Made by a program: the position numbers and the translations under genes. The notes beneath the pieces were generated by a model. It saw nothing but the letters and a program-made list of their open reading frames with translations. It had not been told where the DNA came from and did not search any database. From an unicellular cyanobacterium SU3 (GTDB lineage Bacteria > Cyanobacteriota > Cyanobacteriia > Cyanobacteriales > Microcystaceae), in NCBI GenBank assembly GCA_002172675.1, contig NETF01000135.1, forward strand, positions 1-64,000: a DNA stretch of 64,000 nt, given 5' to 3'. Each line of letters begins with the position of its first letter. Position 1 is the stretch's first letter. Of this stretch, positions 52,750-63,257 are shown in pieces.

Positions 52750-54345
52750 TTAAAACCAATGAGCTGCCGGTTTCTTTTCCTCTTGAATCGCTCCATACAG
52801 ACGGTTTAATGCACTAATGTAAGCGCGAGCAGAAGCGGTTATAATGTCGGTGTTAGCTGCATAACCGGAGTAGATACGTCCTTCATGACGTAACCTGATG
52901 GTTACTTCTCCCATTGCATCAATGCCAGCAGTAACGGATTTAACGGAGAACTCAATCAACTCGTTGGGAACATTGACCACTCGATTGATGGCTTTATAAA
53001 CAGCATCCACGGGACCGGTTCCGATCGCTGCATCGGTTAATTCTTTGCCTTCAGGGGTTCTTAATGTAACGGTGGCCGTAGGAGCAGAATGATCCCCACA
53101 GGATACTTGTACTAATTCTAAACGGAATAATTCGGGAGCTTGTTGTATTTCATCGTTAACGATCGCTTCTAAGTCCCAGTCAGTGATTTCTTTTTTCTTG
53201 TCGGCGACTTCTTTAAACCGCAAAAAAGCGTTATTTAATTCTGTTTCTGACAGTTCAAAGCCTAATTCAGTTAAACGGGTCCGAAAGGCATTGCGACCAG
53301 ACAGTTTACCCAGTACAATTTGATTATTGGTTAACCCGATGGACTCTGCATCCATGATCTCGTAAGTTAGTCTATTTTTGAGTACCCCATCTTGATGGAT
53401 ACCTGATTCATGGGCGAAAGCATTAGCTCCTACGATCGCTTTATTGGGCTGTACAATCATCCCCGTCAGGTTAGAGACGAGGCGAGAGGTTTTATAGATT
53501 TCTTGAGTGTTGATATTGGTTAACGGTTCGGTTGCATCAACAGAACGACCTAAGAAGGGGTTAAAATATTGACGACGCACATGGAGAGCCATAACTAACT
53601 CTTCTAAGGCTGCATTACCGGCTCTTTCTCCGATCCCGTTAATGGTACATTCTAGCTGTCTGGCTCCATTTTTCACCGCTTCTAGGAAGTTGGCTACAGC
53701 TAACCCCAGATCATCATGACCATGAACGGAAATAATAGCTTGATCAATATTCGGCACATTGTCTTTAATGCCTTTAATTAAGGCCCCAAACTCACTAGGA
53801 GTCGTATAACCCACCGTATCGGGAATATTGATGGTGGTTGCTCCAGCTGCGATCACTGCTTCTAGTACCTGATACATAAATTCAGGATCACTACGGCCTG
53901 CATCTTCTGGAGAAAATTCGACATCATCAGTGAAGGTTTTGGCATAAGCCACCATTTCCGGAGCGATGGCTAAAACGTCTTCCCGTGTCTTTTTCAGTTT
54001 GTGTTTAAGGTGTATATCTGATGTGGCGATAAAGGTATGAATACGGGAGTTAACGGCCGGTGTTAGGGCTTCTCCTGCGGTTTTAATATCATTCTTCGTT
54101 GCTCTTGCTAAGCCACAAATAGTGGGACCATTTTCGGTTCCTACGGTTTGAGCAATTTTTTGTACTGCTTGAAAATCCCCTGGACTGGCGTAAGGAAATC
54201 CTGCTTCGATGATATCGACTCCAAGTCGTGCTAAAGCCCGAGCAATGGTAAGTTTTTCTTCAACCGTTAAACTAGCACCTGGGGACTGTTCTCCGTCTCT
54301 GAGGGTAGTATCAAAAATGATAATGCGATCGGGTTGATTGCTCAT
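52750..54345 (-). CDS. leuA: 2-isopropylmalate synthase
   Basis: LeuA condenses acetyl-CoA with 2-oxoisovalerate in the first step of leucine synthesis. The 531-residue protein has the DRE-TIM barrel signature [60 protein letters not shown] and [20 protein letters not shown], then [18 protein letters not shown]. The C-terminal 140 residues form the regulatory dimer domain that senses leucine ([40 protein letters not shown]). Length matches cyanobacterial LeuA. Confidence 0.96.
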   Translation of the reverse strand: MSNQPDRIIIFDTTLRDGEQSPGASLTVEEKLTIARALARLGVDIIEAGFPYASPGDFQAVQKIAQTVGTENGPTICGLARATKNDIKTAGEALTPAVNSRIHTFIATSDIHLKHKLKKTREDVLAIAPEMVAYAKTFTDDVEFSPEDAGRSDPEFMYQVLEAVIAAGATTINIPDTVGYTTPSEFGALIKGIKDNVPNIDQAIISVHGHDDLGLAVANFLEAVKNGARQLECTINGIGERAGNAALEELVMALHVRRQYFNPFLGRSVDATEPLTNINTQEIYKTSRLVSNLTGMIVQPNKAIVGANAFAHESGIHQDGVLKNRLTYEIMDAESIGLTNNQIVLGKLSGRNAFRTRLTELGFELSETELNNAFLRFKEVADKKKEITDWDLEAIVNDEIQQAPELFRLELVQVSCGDHSAPTATVTLRTPEGKELTDAAIGTGPVDAVYKAINRVVNVPNELIEFSVKSVTAGIDAMGEVTIRLRHEGRIYSGYAANTDIITASARAYISALNRLYGAIQEEKKPAAHWF

Positions 54346-54688
54346 AGGAACGACTTAAGAGAATTTCATCAAGAACACAATTTCTACTACTCAATTATAT
54401 CTTAAAGTCCTCAGCTTCTACATTAAAACTATCTGTTATCCTGAGTTTGATACAAGGCAAAATTCCGATAAATTTGTAGAGTAGTAAAGTGTAAACCTCT
54501 GAAATAATTTCATTGCAAATGTTTTAACTCCGAACCCTAAACTCCGAACTCAGGTTATTATCCTTGCCTTGACCCAGTTGTAAAGTTGACATTATGGATC
54601 ACACCCAATCAAGTAAAAACAGCTTATACTTAGAAATGTTACCGATATGTAACAAATTGCAATCTTTAACGGATTACTATCACTCACT
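54346..54688. other. Divergent intergenic region between leuA and the PHP gene
   Basis: The 343 bp contain no gene. They should hold the leuA promoter and that of the PHP gene. The only structured element seen is the inverted repeat at 54637-54654. Confidence 0.5.
54637..54654. promoter_or_regulatory. Inverted repeat upstream of the PHP gene
   Basis: TGTTAC and GTAACA flank a 6-bp spacer CGATAT, 34 bp before the PHP start codon. This is the size of a dimeric repressor site. It is only loosely like the NtcA consensus (GTA-N8-TAC), so no regulator is assigned. Confidence 0.35.
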
Positions 54689-55381
54689 ATGATTGTTTCA
54701 ACTTCAACGAAACCATCGTCTCAAGATACTCACGCTTTACAAGAAGTCTGGTCAAGACTCAATGCTCACAGTTGTCCCCATGAATATAATTTTCATATGC
54801 ACACAGTCTGTTCCGATGGACAACTAACCCCCGAACAACTGATTGCCCAAGCTACCAATATTGGACTCAAAGGATTCGCCATTACTGATCATCATTCCGT
54901 TGAAGGTTATCAAATTGCTCAACAATGGCTTGAGAAAACTTCCCTCAAACAGCCAAAGGAAAGTTTACCTCATTTATGGACAGGAATTGAGATCACCTCT
55001 CGTTTACTCGATATCGAAGTTCATATTTTAGGCTATGGTTTTAGTCCTCAACATCGGGCGATGCAACCTTATCTCTGGGGAGAGTCTCCTCAAGGAACTC
55101 AAGCTTTAGCTAGTCAGGTGATCGATGCTATTCATCAAGCAGGAGGAATGGCAGTTTTAGCTCATCCTGAACGATATCCTTATTCGGCGACAAAAGTGAT
55201 TCCTGTAGCAGCTGATTTGGGCATTGATGGCGTTGAGGCTTTTTATGCTTACAATAACCCTAAACCGTGGAAAACTAGCCTTCGTCAAACAGAAACCGTT
55301 CTCAATCTGAGTTATCTTTACGGGCTGTATCATACTTGTGGCACCGATACTCATGGGGTTAATTTGTTACAAAGGATTTGA
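54689..55381 (+). CDS. PHP-domain phosphoesterase
   Basis: The 230-residue protein has the metal-binding motifs of the PHP superfamily: YNFHMHTVCSDGQLTPEQLI (HxH), FAITDHHSVEGYQIA (DHH), GIEITSRLLDIEVHILGYGF (Glu, His), GGMAVLAHPERYPYS (His) and HTCGTDTHGVNLL (final Asp-x-His). All are present, so a hydrolytic role on phosphate esters or nucleotides is likely. It is shorter than TrpH-like enzymes. The exact substrate is unknown. Confidence 0.88.
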   Translation: MIVSTSTKPSSQDTHALQEVWSRLNAHSCPHEYNFHMHTVCSDGQLTPEQLIAQATNIGLKGFAITDHHSVEGYQIAQQWLEKTSLKQPKESLPHLWTGIEITSRLLDIEVHILGYGFSPQHRAMQPYLWGESPQGTQALASQVIDAIHQAGGMAVLAHPERYPYSATKVIPVAADLGIDGVEAFYAYNNPKPWKTSLRQTETVLNLSYLYGLYHTCGTDTHGVNLLQRI

Positions 55382-55565
55382 ATAAACATCGGAAATTAGC
55401 CCAATTCTTCGATTAGAGCGCAGTCTAAAACATAATTAATTCTTTTCCCTACCCCCTTGGTTCCTTCATCAAATATATTTTGTTTAAGGACTTGACGAAA
55501 CATGATCAATTAAGGCATTATAGTTAATGCGCTTTATTTCCTTAAGTTCCAGATGGGACTTTTTA

Positions 55566-55638
55566 GGGGCTATAACTCAGTTGGTAGAGTGTCACAATGG
55601 CATTGTGAAAGTCAGCGGTTCGAGTCCGCTTAGCTCCA
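55566..55638 (+). tRNA. tRNA-Ala (GGC)
   Basis: The 73-nt sequence folds as a tRNA with acceptor arms GGGGCTA and TAGCTCC, discriminator A, D-arm ACTCAGTTGGTAGAGT, anticodon stem TCACA/TGTGA with loop ATGGCAT (anticodon GGC), and T-arm AGCGGTTCGAGTCCGCT. CCA is not encoded. Confidence 0.94.
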
Positions 55639-55655
55639 TACCTTGATAACTATAA

Positions 55656-56330
55656 CTATCTATGAAGGCTACCATCAGGTAGAATAGCCCCTTTGAGAAT
55701 GGTTCCTGTCAATTTCACCATAATTCGATTACCTGATCTCACTTTTGCTCCGCTTAAATCAGCCCCACTTAAATCAGCCCCACTTAAATCAGCCCCCACT
55801 AAGTTAACTTGTTGTAGATTAGCGCATCGTAAATTAGCCCGTAACAAATTAGCTCGAAAAAGGTTAGCCCGAAACAGATTGGCCTTTTCCAAATTAATTT
55901 TGTGCAAAAAACTATCGCTGAGATCAGCGTAACTTAAATCCGCTTGGATTAACTTGCGTCCAGAAAGATCCTTTTCTTTCAAATTAGCCCCTTTTAAATC
56001 CGCTCCACTCCAGTCACGATAATAAGGACGTTGAGCGTAGGTTTGAGAATTTTGATTATAATGACTTTGGGAGGCAGACGAATAAGTTTCTCGAGGAGTC
56101 GAGACAGTTTTTGAAGGATGGGAGACTAATTGGTGGGCTTTTAGTTGTTCACGAGCATCATTAATTTCTTGCAATTTAGCCACCGCTTTAGCCAACAATC
56201 TTTCATTGTCTTTTGGGAGGCGATCGGGATGCCAAATAAAAGCCAAGTCTCGATAGGCTTGGTTAATTTCCTCAAGGGAGGCACCAACCTCTAATCCTAA
56301 TACTTTATAGTATCGTTCTATCTCTTTCAT
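55656..56330 (-). CDS. J-domain protein with pentapeptide repeats
   Basis: The N-terminal 65 residues form a J domain: ERYYKVLGLEVGASLEEINQ, IWHPDRLPKDNERLL with the HPD motif that stimulates DnaK ATPase. A short linker leads to pentapeptide repeats (about 115-210) of the A(D/N)Lxx type: GADLKGANLKEKDLSG, ANLFRANLFRANLLRANLR and GADLSGADLSGADLSGA, which make a right-handed beta helix. An ATG at 56360 would add ten residues; the J domain begins right after 56330, so this start is preferred, but no clear ribosome site decides. It may target DnaK, encoded 2.6 kb away, to a surface or partner. Confidence 0.88.
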   Translation of the reverse strand: MKEIERYYKVLGLEVGASLEEINQAYRDLAFIWHPDRLPKDNERLLAKAVAKLQEINDAREQLKAHQLVSHPSKTVSTPRETYSSASQSHYNQNSQTYAQRPYYRDWSGADLKGANLKEKDLSGRKLIQADLSYADLSDSFLHKINLEKANLFRANLFRANLLRANLRCANLQQVNLVGADLSGADLSGADLSGAKVRSGNRIMVKLTGTILKGAILPDGSLHR

Positions 56331-56649
56331 TACCACGCGACTTAACAACAATCGAACCAATTTAGATAGGATGGGAGAATGGGGGCAAATAGTTTCTAAA
56401 CCAAACTGACTCTATCTTTTAGGATAAATGCTGTTTCAGCAAATGGGGCTTAAAATATAAAAAAATCTAACCATCCTTATCAACAATTTCTAACAGTAAA
56501 GTTCAAAAAGCCGACTTGTGCTTCAACTACTGTCTACTTTTTAACCAGCCTGTGTTATTTTTTAGTTATTTCAGGGAATCATAAAATTGTACTCTTAAGG
56601 ATTTGATTGTTTGTCAAAATCATTTGACGGACTGTAGGGGGGAACAATT

Positions 56650-57498
56650 TTGGATCAGCAAAAAATACTCGGTTATTTCATTGAAGAAGCAAAAGAACAT
56701 CTAGAAACCCTAGAAACAGGACTTTTAGAACTGTCTAATGTGGTCGAAGATCAAGAACGACTCAATGAGATGTTTCGGGCAGCCCATTCTATTAAAGGGG
56801 GGGCAGCGATGTTAGGTTATAGTAGTATTCAAAAAATTGCTCACCGTTTAGAAGATTCGTTTAAGATTCTCAGAGAAAACAAGATTGCTACTGATCAAAA
56901 GTTAGAATCTTTGTTTTTAAAAGGATACGATGTTTTACAGAATTTAATTGAAAAACTTCAAGGAACTTTTGGGCTAAATCCAGAAGAAGCGGATAAAATT
57001 GTTCAAGAAGCAGAACCTTTCTTTGTTGGACTTCAAGCCTATCTTAATCAAATTCTCAATCAAGATAACAGTTCAAATGAGGAGGACGTTTTTGCTCAGG
57101 TTAAAGGTTTATTAACACAAATGCTATCCTTATTCCAAGAAAAACCAAATCAGCAAAATCGTCAAAATTTGCAACAATTATGTACGCAGTTAGGACAAAT
57201 TTTTCCTAATATTGAAAGTTGGAAAGCTTTAACACAAACTGCATCAAAAGCTATTGCAAATCCCCAACATTCTTACGCAACTCTAGCCCCAGTGATTATT
57301 AAAGAATTAAAGCAAAATAGTGATTATATTGAACTAAACCAAGAAAATAGAATAAAATCTAGTGAAGCTCTACAACAATTGGCTTCAGCTAAATCACCCT
57401 ATATTTTAGTGAGTTTAGATCCTAATCATATTGCTAAAACTTTACGCAATGTCTTGAATAATCAACAATTATCTCAATTGGCTAAAGCCTTATCTTAA
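56650..57498 (+). CDS. Hpt-domain phosphotransfer protein
   Basis: The 282-residue protein starts with an Hpt domain: ILGYFIEEAKEHLETLETGL and FRAAHSIKGGAAMLGYSSIQ, where His46 receives phosphate from a kinase or receiver domain. Such domains are found at the start of CheA-like proteins; here no kinase part follows. The rest (about 115-282) is helical and Gln/Asn-rich, not recognised. No ATG fits; TTG at 56650 is preceded by the purine-rich GGGGGGAA. No receiver or kinase is adjacent. Confidence 0.85.
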   Translation: MDQQKILGYFIEEAKEHLETLETGLLELSNVVEDQERLNEMFRAAHSIKGGAAMLGYSSIQKIAHRLEDSFKILRENKIATDQKLESLFLKGYDVLQNLIEKLQGTFGLNPEEADKIVQEAEPFFVGLQAYLNQILNQDNSSNEEDVFAQVKGLLTQMLSLFQEKPNQQNRQNLQQLCTQLGQIFPNIESWKALTQTASKAIANPQHSYATLAPVIIKELKQNSDYIELNQENRIKSSEALQQLASAKSPYILVSLDPNHIAKTLRNVLNNQQLSQLAKALS

Positions 57499-57506
57499 AC
57501 TCACAT

Positions 57507-57540
57507 CTTGCCTTTTAAACTAGCTAGTTTAAAAGGCAAG
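57507..57540. repeat. Perfect 34-bp palindrome after the Hpt gene
   Basis: CTTGCCTTTTAAACTAG is followed at once by its exact reverse complement, with no spacer. It lies 9 bp after the stop. It could form a cruciform or an RNA hairpin. CTTTAAACTAGCTAATTTC near 61294 shares its centre. Confidence 0.85.
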
Positions 57541-57944
57541 AGGCAAGAGTAGTTCATTTTGATGCTAACTTATTCGCGCATTGATTACTTTTCTATACTT
57601 ATTAAGTTTTTATGTACTGGTGCAAGATGTCAGTTAAACAAACATTGTTTAGCTATTCAAAGACTGCTTTCGATTTTAACTTTAAAGATTAGTGGGAAGG
57701 TTTTAATACAGATAAGGACCAGATCGTAGGAAGAGATCAGCTTAGGTAAAGTAGATTTTACTATAAATTCATATTTTACAGCTTTTTACCGTTGGTATGG
57801 AGGGTTCTTTCCCTATTCCTCAAACTCTCCGTATATTTCAATTTCAAACTTGCCACATCTACTTAATCGAAATGTTGAGAGACTCAAGGGGAGATTGTTG
57901 TTAATGACTTAAGTATCAATTTAAAACTCTGACAAGTTACCCTA
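57541..57944. other. Intergenic stretch before grpE
   Basis: About 400 bp without a recognisable gene. The grpE promoter should be in its right end, next to the inverted repeat at 57945-57970. No classical CIRCE element was seen. Confidence 0.45.
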
Positions 57945-57970
57945 TATAATAAACCATAGGATTTATTATA
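57945..57970. promoter_or_regulatory. Inverted repeat just upstream of grpE
   Basis: TATAATAAA and TTTATTATA are perfect 9-bp arms around CCATAGGA, ending 25 bp before the grpE ATG. The left arm begins with the -10-like TATAAT. It may be a regulator site or a transcript-end structure; the sequence does not match CIRCE. Confidence 0.45.
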
Positions 57971-57995
57971 CCGACGGATTATATATCATAGCAGA

Positions 57996-58751
57996 ATGTC
58001 TACTAAACAAAACGAACAGCAACTAGAAAAAAACATAGAAACCCCTGAAGTTGAAGCAACAGACGACACCCCTGTAACTGTTGAAACAGAAGCTGTAACA
58101 GAAACAAATAGTACCCCTTCAACGGATGAAACCGTCGAATCAGAAGAAGTGGCAACTCCCGTCTCTGAATCCTCTCAAGCAGAGACCCCAGAGGCAACCA
58201 TCACCGCCTTAACCGAACAATTAGAGGGTTTACAAAATAAACTACAAGAACAAGCTCAACAGTACGATGTCCTCAAAAACAGTCATATTCGCTTAACAGC
58301 CGAATTCGACAACTATCGCAAACGAACAGCCAAAGAAAAACAAGACTTAGAAACTCAAGTTAAATGTAGAACCATTGGAGAACTATTATCCGTGGTGGAT
58401 AACTTTGAGAGAGCCCGTAACTCCATTAATCCCAATAATGAGGGAGAAGCGATTATTCACAAAAGCTATCAAGGGGTTTACAAAAATCTGGTTGATAGTC
58501 TCAAACGTCTAGGGGTCAGTCCTATGCGTCCAGAAGGTCAACCCTTCGATCCCCTCTACCATGAAGCTATGTTACGGGAATATACCGATGAATATCCTGA
58601 AGGAACTGTTATAGAAGAATTGATGCGCGGTTATATGTTAGGAGACCAGGTCTTACGCCATGCTATGGTTAAAGTAGCAGCAGAAAAACCAGCAGAGTCC
58701 CCTGAAAACCCAGAAACTTCTACCCCAGAACAAACTGACTCAGCAGAGTAA
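57996..58751 (+). CDS. grpE: GrpE, nucleotide exchange factor of DnaK
   Basis: GrpE releases ADP from DnaK. The 251-residue protein has an acidic, Thr/Glu-rich N-terminus (about 1-65), a long coiled coil ([20 protein letters not shown]), and the conserved core [31 protein letters not shown] and [20 protein letters not shown]. It is longer than the E. coli protein because of the acidic ends. dnaK follows 202 bp later on the same strand. Confidence 0.96.
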   Translation: MSTKQNEQQLEKNIETPEVEATDDTPVTVETEAVTETNSTPSTDETVESEEVATPVSESSQAETPEATITALTEQLEGLQNKLQEQAQQYDVLKNSHIRLTAEFDNYRKRTAKEKQDLETQVKCRTIGELLSVVDNFERARNSINPNNEGEAIIHKSYQGVYKNLVDSLKRLGVSPMRPEGQPFDPLYHEAMLREYTDEYPEGTVIEELMRGYMLGDQVLRHAMVKVAAEKPAESPENPETSTPEQTDSAE

Positions 58752-58953
58752 ATTAAGCAATTATCCCTAAAATACTAGGGAAATTAATGGGTAAGATAAA
58801 GACCAAGGAGAGAAGTCGCAGGAACTATAGTGCTACACGCAATAGACAACGATCAATTAAACTATCAAAAATAGGTTCTACTTTGGTTGTTATTCTTCAG
58901 TCTCCTGTGACTTTTAGCCGATTAATGACGAACTATTTAAGAAAACAAGTGCT

Positions 58954-61017
58954 ATGGGAAAAGTTATTGGTATTGACCTAGGAACGACAAATAGCTGTGT
59001 CGCCGTTTTAGAAGGGGGCAAACCCATAGTCATTCCTAATGCCGAGGGAGGAAGAACAACACCAAGTATTGTGGCCTTTGGTAAAGGTAATCAAAGATTA
59101 GTAGGGCAGTTAGCCAAAAGACAAGCAGTCACCAATGCAGAAAATACCATCTACAGTATCAAACGGTTCATTGGACGGCGTTGGGGCGAAACCGTAGAAG
59201 AGCGATCGCGAGTTCCCTATCACTCTGTTACCGGAAGAGATAATATGGTTAATGTGGAAATTCGCGGGCAACATTACACTGCCCAAGAAATTTCTTCAAT
59301 GATTTTACAAAAATTAAAAAAAGATGCCGAAGATTATCTAGGAGAACCCATCAGCGAAGCAGTCATTACCGTTCCTGCCTATTTTACCGATGCTCAACGA
59401 CAAGCCACTAAAGATGCTGGCACTATTGCCGGGTTAGATGTCCGTAGAATTATTAATGAACCCACTGCAGCCGCTTTAGCCTACGGTTTAGATAAACAAG
59501 ATGAAGAACAATATATACTGGTATTTGACTTAGGGGGTGGAACGTTCGACGTTTCCATCTTACAACTAGGCAATGGGGTTTTTGAAGTTAAAGCTACTGC
59601 CGGGAATAACCATTTAGGGGGAGATGACTTTGATAACGCCATCGTACAGTGGATGGCAGACAATTTTAAACAAGAGGAAAACATCGACCTCAGTAACGAT
59701 AAAATGGCTTTGCAACGGCTCAGAGAAGCAGCCGAAAAAGCCAAAATTGAACTTTCTAGTATGTTGACCACTTCGATTAATTTACCCTTCATTACTGCCG
59801 ATGATAGTGGTCCCAAACATTTAGAAATAGAACTAACCCGCGCCCAGTTTGAAGACTTAACTAAAGATTTAGCCCAAGCAACCTTACAACCGTTAACCCA
59901 AGCCCTCAATGACTGTGAACTTGAGGCAGAGGAATTAGAAAAAGTGGTTTTAGTAGGCGGTTCAACGCGAATGCCAGCCATTCACCGTGTCATTCAGCAA
60001 GTCTTCCCCAATAGTCAAATGGAACGGTCTATTAACCCAGATGAAGCGGTAGCTTTAGGGGCTGCTATTCAAGGGGGTGTGTTAGGGGGCGAAGTTAAGG
60101 ATGTTTTATTGTTGGATGTAACGCCCCTATCTTTGGGGATTGAAACCCTAGGGGAAGTCTTTACCAAAATTATTGAACGCAACACCACCATTCCCACCAG
60201 TAAATCTCAAGTCTTTTCAACGGCAACGGATGGTCAAACCTCTGTAGAAATTCATGTTTTACAAGGGGAACGGGCGATGGCAAGAGATAATCGTAGTTTA
60301 GGTAAATGTCTTTTAGCTGGCATTCCTCCTGCTCCCAGAGGAGTGCCACAAATTGAGGTCAGTTTTGAAATTGATGTCAATGGAATTCTAAAAGTGGCTG
60401 CCCAAGACCAAGGAACAGGAAAAGAACAGAGTATTGTCATTAGCCATACAGGAGGATTAAAATCTAGCGAAATTGAGCGAATGCAGAAAGATGCTCATAA
60501 ATATGCTGAAGAAGATCGTCGTCAAATGAAGATGATTGAAGTCAAAAATCAAGCAGATAGTTTATTTCATACCTATACAACAACCCTGGATGAAAATGGT
60601 GAGTTGATCGGGGATGAGTTAAAAGTCAGAGCGAAGCAGAAGAAAGAACAACTCGAAGCAGCGTTAACCAACTCTGGTATTAGTTTAGATAAATTAAAGG
60701 CTTACGTAGATGAGTTTAGACAAGTCATTCTAACAATGGGAACAGAAGTCTATCAACAGGGTAATATTAACCCTAAGGACTTTCAAAATACCTTTGAGGC
60801 AACCTTAGGAGAACCTTTAACCACTCATGTCCCCTCACAACCACAAACTAAATCTTCTTTTGAAACCACCGTTTCTTATCAGACTACTGCTTCTATTGAT
60901 ATAGATTCTTTAGCAGAGTTTGAGGATCTTGAGGACGTTGATCTAGACGAACTAGAAGTCACTTTTAGCTTTGATGATGATGAAACGATTTCTAACGACT
61001 ATGAAGCAGTGGATTAG
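58954..61017 (+). CDS. dnaK: Chaperone DnaK (Hsp70)
   Basis: The 687-residue Hsp70 folds and refolds proteins with ATP. It begins [20 protein letters not shown], has [60 protein letters not shown] and [17 protein letters not shown] in the ATPase domain, then the substrate-binding domain ([20 protein letters not shown]) and a helical lid. The C-terminus ends in an acidic stretch without the EEVD-like tail. It follows grpE and has no dnaJ after it. The layout fits the essential cyanobacterial dnaK2 type. Confidence 0.96.
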   Translation: MGKVIGIDLGTTNSCVAVLEGGKPIVIPNAEGGRTTPSIVAFGKGNQRLVGQLAKRQAVTNAENTIYSIKRFIGRRWGETVEERSRVPYHSVTGRDNMVNVEIRGQHYTAQEISSMILQKLKKDAEDYLGEPISEAVITVPAYFTDAQRQATKDAGTIAGLDVRRIINEPTAAALAYGLDKQDEEQYILVFDLGGGTFDVSILQLGNGVFEVKATAGNNHLGGDDFDNAIVQWMADNFKQEENIDLSNDKMALQRLREAAEKAKIELSSMLTTSINLPFITADDSGPKHLEIELTRAQFEDLTKDLAQATLQPLTQALNDCELEAEELEKVVLVGGSTRMPAIHRVIQQVFPNSQMERSINPDEAVALGAAIQGGVLGGEVKDVLLLDVTPLSLGIETLGEVFTKIIERNTTIPTSKSQVFSTATDGQTSVEIHVLQGERAMARDNRSLGKCLLAGIPPAPRGVPQIEVSFEIDVNGILKVAAQDQGTGKEQSIVISHTGGLKSSEIERMQKDAHKYAEEDRRQMKMIEVKNQADSLFHTYTTTLDENGELIGDELKVRAKQKKEQLEAALTNSGISLDKLKAYVDEFRQVILTMGTEVYQQGNINPKDFQNTFEATLGEPLTTHVPSQPQTKSSFETTVSYQTTASIDIDSLAEFEDLEDVDLDELEVTFSFDDDETISNDYEAVD

Positions 61018-61430
61018 TTATTAGCGAATATTTAATTACTCTTAATCAAAAAACCTTCATCGGGATGTTTTTCCCTTCTTAATCGTTTAAAATACCCTAG
61101 ATATAATCTCAGGGAACATATTCCCCTAAGCCTTCGACTGAACTCACAACAGTTTTCATATCAATAGATTAACGATGACAATAAAAATTCTCCCCACACT
61201 CCCCACCCATCCCACACTCAACTTAACTAAAATATTGATACACCCAATTGAAAACCGCTATCACGCCGAAGTCTCAGTGTAAATCTGTTGCCTCTTTAAA
61301 CTAGCTAATTTCATCAAAGATACAAAATATGAGCATGACTTTGCTGTTAATTTTTCAGGCGTAACCTTGCCAATACGACAAAAACAAACTTGAAATTACG
61401 TTAAAACTTTTAGCTATTGCCTTGTTTCTA
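61018..61430. other. Intergenic stretch between dnaK and tRNA-Val
   Basis: 413 bp with no gene seen. It contains a segment resembling the 57507 palindrome (TTTAAACTAGCTAATTT near 61295). No dnaJ is present. Confidence 0.5.
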
Positions 61431-61502
61431 TGGGCGATACTGGATTTGAACCAGTGACAGCCTGCTTGTAAGGCAGGAGCTCTACCGCTGAGCTAATCGC
61501 CC
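61431..61502 (-). tRNA. tRNA-Val (UAC)
   Basis: On the minus strand the 72-nt sequence folds as a tRNA with acceptor arms GGGCGAT and ATCGCCC, discriminator A, D-arm GCTCAGCGGTAGAGC, anticodon stem CCTGC/GCAGG with loop CTTACAA (anticodon TAC), and T-arm CTGGTTCAAATCCAG. CCA is not encoded. Confidence 0.95.
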
Positions 61503-61627
61503 TCACTCATGCTTCACTAGCATAGCATATCCAATGGAAAAAGCCAAACCTTTTTTAATTTTTTTTTCAGGAAACTTCAGAACTAGGAATCGTCTAAGGG
61601 TTTAAGGACTCAACCCTATGATAGATT

Positions 61628-62176
61628 ATGCCTTCTGGCCGTACTCACGATCGCATTACTTACCTTAGTTTACTTCCTTTGGTCATCATCATTTATCTTT
61701 TGACTCGTCGAGTAGAATGGCTATTCTGGTTTAGTGCCGCTTATCTTTTCAGTGGCTTGATGTTTGGCCCTGACTTAGATATTTATTCAGTACAATACAA
61801 ACGTTGGGGGATAATACGGTGGATTTGGTTGCCCTATCAATCTTATTTTAAACATCGTTCTTTTTTCTCTCATGGTTTCATCGTGGGAACGGTGGTCCGA
61901 GTCATTTATCTGTTTACTATTGTCTTAATTGTCGCTATTTTTGCAGTAGCGATCGCCCAATTAATTTGGGGATTTCCTTGGAACTGGCAGAATGTTGCTA
62001 ACCATAGCTTTAATTTACTGAAAAATCGGTATTTCGCAGAAGCGATCGTCACCTTTATTGGATTAGAATTAGGAGCAATGAGTCATAGTTTTAGTGATTA
62101 CTTGGTTAGCTATTTTAAGCATTTTCAAAAAAAACAGAAAAAACGTCCTTCTATACGGAAGAAAATCCGTAAATAG
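61628..62176 (+). CDS. DUF2227 family membrane protein
   Basis: The 182-residue protein has the family pattern MPSGRTHDRITYLSLLPLVI, with conserved His residues, FGPDLDIYSVQYKRWG, YQSYFKHRSFFSHGFIVGTV and SHSFSDYLVSYFKHF, and four membrane helices. Several His/Asp residues suggest a metal site, and the family is sometimes called metal-binding; the reaction is not known. It stands alone between tRNA-Val and surE. Confidence 0.85.
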   Translation: MPSGRTHDRITYLSLLPLVIIIYLLTRRVEWLFWFSAAYLFSGLMFGPDLDIYSVQYKRWGIIRWIWLPYQSYFKHRSFFSHGFIVGTVVRVIYLFTIVLIVAIFAVAIAQLIWGFPWNWQNVANHSFNLLKNRYFAEAIVTFIGLELGAMSHSFSDYLVSYFKHFQKKQKKRPSIRKKIRK

Positions 62177-62368
62177 GTCAAAGGAATTTAGAATTAAAAA
62201 TTTAGAATGTAGAAATATACTCCATATTCTTCATTCTCTTCGGTCAAATCAATTCAATAACTTGTTTAGTTTATGAATAATACAAACATTCTTAATTCCG
62301 AGATCCATAGTTAGCTAGTTTTCATGTGAGAATACAGAAAAACATTGAGCCGTAACTGATAACTGAAA

Positions 62369-63199
62369 ATGACCAATCCTTCCACCATCAACATTTTAAT
62401 TAGTAACGATGATGGCATATTTGCTCTGGGGGTTCGTACCTTAGCGAACACCTTAGCCCGAGCAGGGTATCAAGTAACAGTGATTTGTCCCGATCGCGAA
62501 CGTTCCGCCACGGGCCACGGATTAACCCTACATCGTCCCATCCGCGCTAACATCGTAGAAGACTTTTTTAACCCCAAAATTAGGGCTTGGTCTTGTTCAG
62601 GAACTCCCTCAGACTGCGTTAAATTGGCTTTGAGTACCCTTATAAACAACAGACCTGATTTTATTATTTCAGGGATTAATCATGGCTCAAACCTCGGTAC
62701 CGATGTGTTATATTCAGGCACGGTTTCAGCGGCCATGGAAGGCATTATTGAAGGCATTCCCAGTATTGCCATGAGCTTAGCCAGTTTTTCTTCGGGTCAA
62801 TTCCAACCCGGTGCTGACTTTGCCTGTCGCTTGGTTCAACAATTATATGATCATCCTCTCCCAGACAGTACCTTACTTAATGTGAATATTCCCCCTGTCG
62901 CAGCCGATGCGATCGCAGGAGTGATGTTAACCCGTCAGGGGTTACGTCGATATATCGAAAACTTTGAAAAACGTCTTGATCCTAGGGGAAAAAGTTATTA
63001 CTGGTTAGCAGGAGAATTAGTCACAGAAATCGAACAACCGGATCATATCCATTTACCGTCCCATATTCCTACAGATGTTCAAGCTATTCAACAAAATTAT
63101 ATAACCCTGACCCCTTTACAATATAATCTTACCGATGTGGCGAGTTTTGAGTATTTACAAAAAAATCAATGGTTAGACAACACCCCTGATATGACATGA
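62369..63199 (+). CDS. surE: SurE, 5'/3'-nucleotidase
   Basis: SurE hydrolyses nucleoside monophosphates. The 276-residue protein has [20 protein letters not shown] (metal-binding DD), [57 protein letters not shown] and [20 protein letters not shown]. All active-site residues I can check are present. Length is normal. The DUF3727 gene follows after 58 bp. Confidence 0.96.
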   Translation: MTNPSTINILISNDDGIFALGVRTLANTLARAGYQVTVICPDRERSATGHGLTLHRPIRANIVEDFFNPKIRAWSCSGTPSDCVKLALSTLINNRPDFIISGINHGSNLGTDVLYSGTVSAAMEGIIEGIPSIAMSLASFSSGQFQPGADFACRLVQQLYDHPLPDSTLLNVNIPPVAADAIAGVMLTRQGLRRYIENFEKRLDPRGKSYYWLAGELVTEIEQPDHIHLPSHIPTDVQAIQQNYITLTPLQYNLTDVASFEYLQKNQWLDNTPDMT

Positions 63200-63257
63200 G
63201 TCAATCTCGGATGACAATTTGTGATATTCTAATGCAATCGCAGTCTTATTTAGAACC

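Noticed and set aside
54637..54654. NtcA site before the PHP gene
   Set aside because: The half sites are GTTAC/GTAAC with a 6-bp spacer; the NtcA consensus GTA-N8-TAC is not met.
58787..58981. A 64-codon frame between grpE and dnaK
   Set aside because: It overlaps the dnaK start, has no recognisable domain, and its basic composition is not matched by any known gene in that position.
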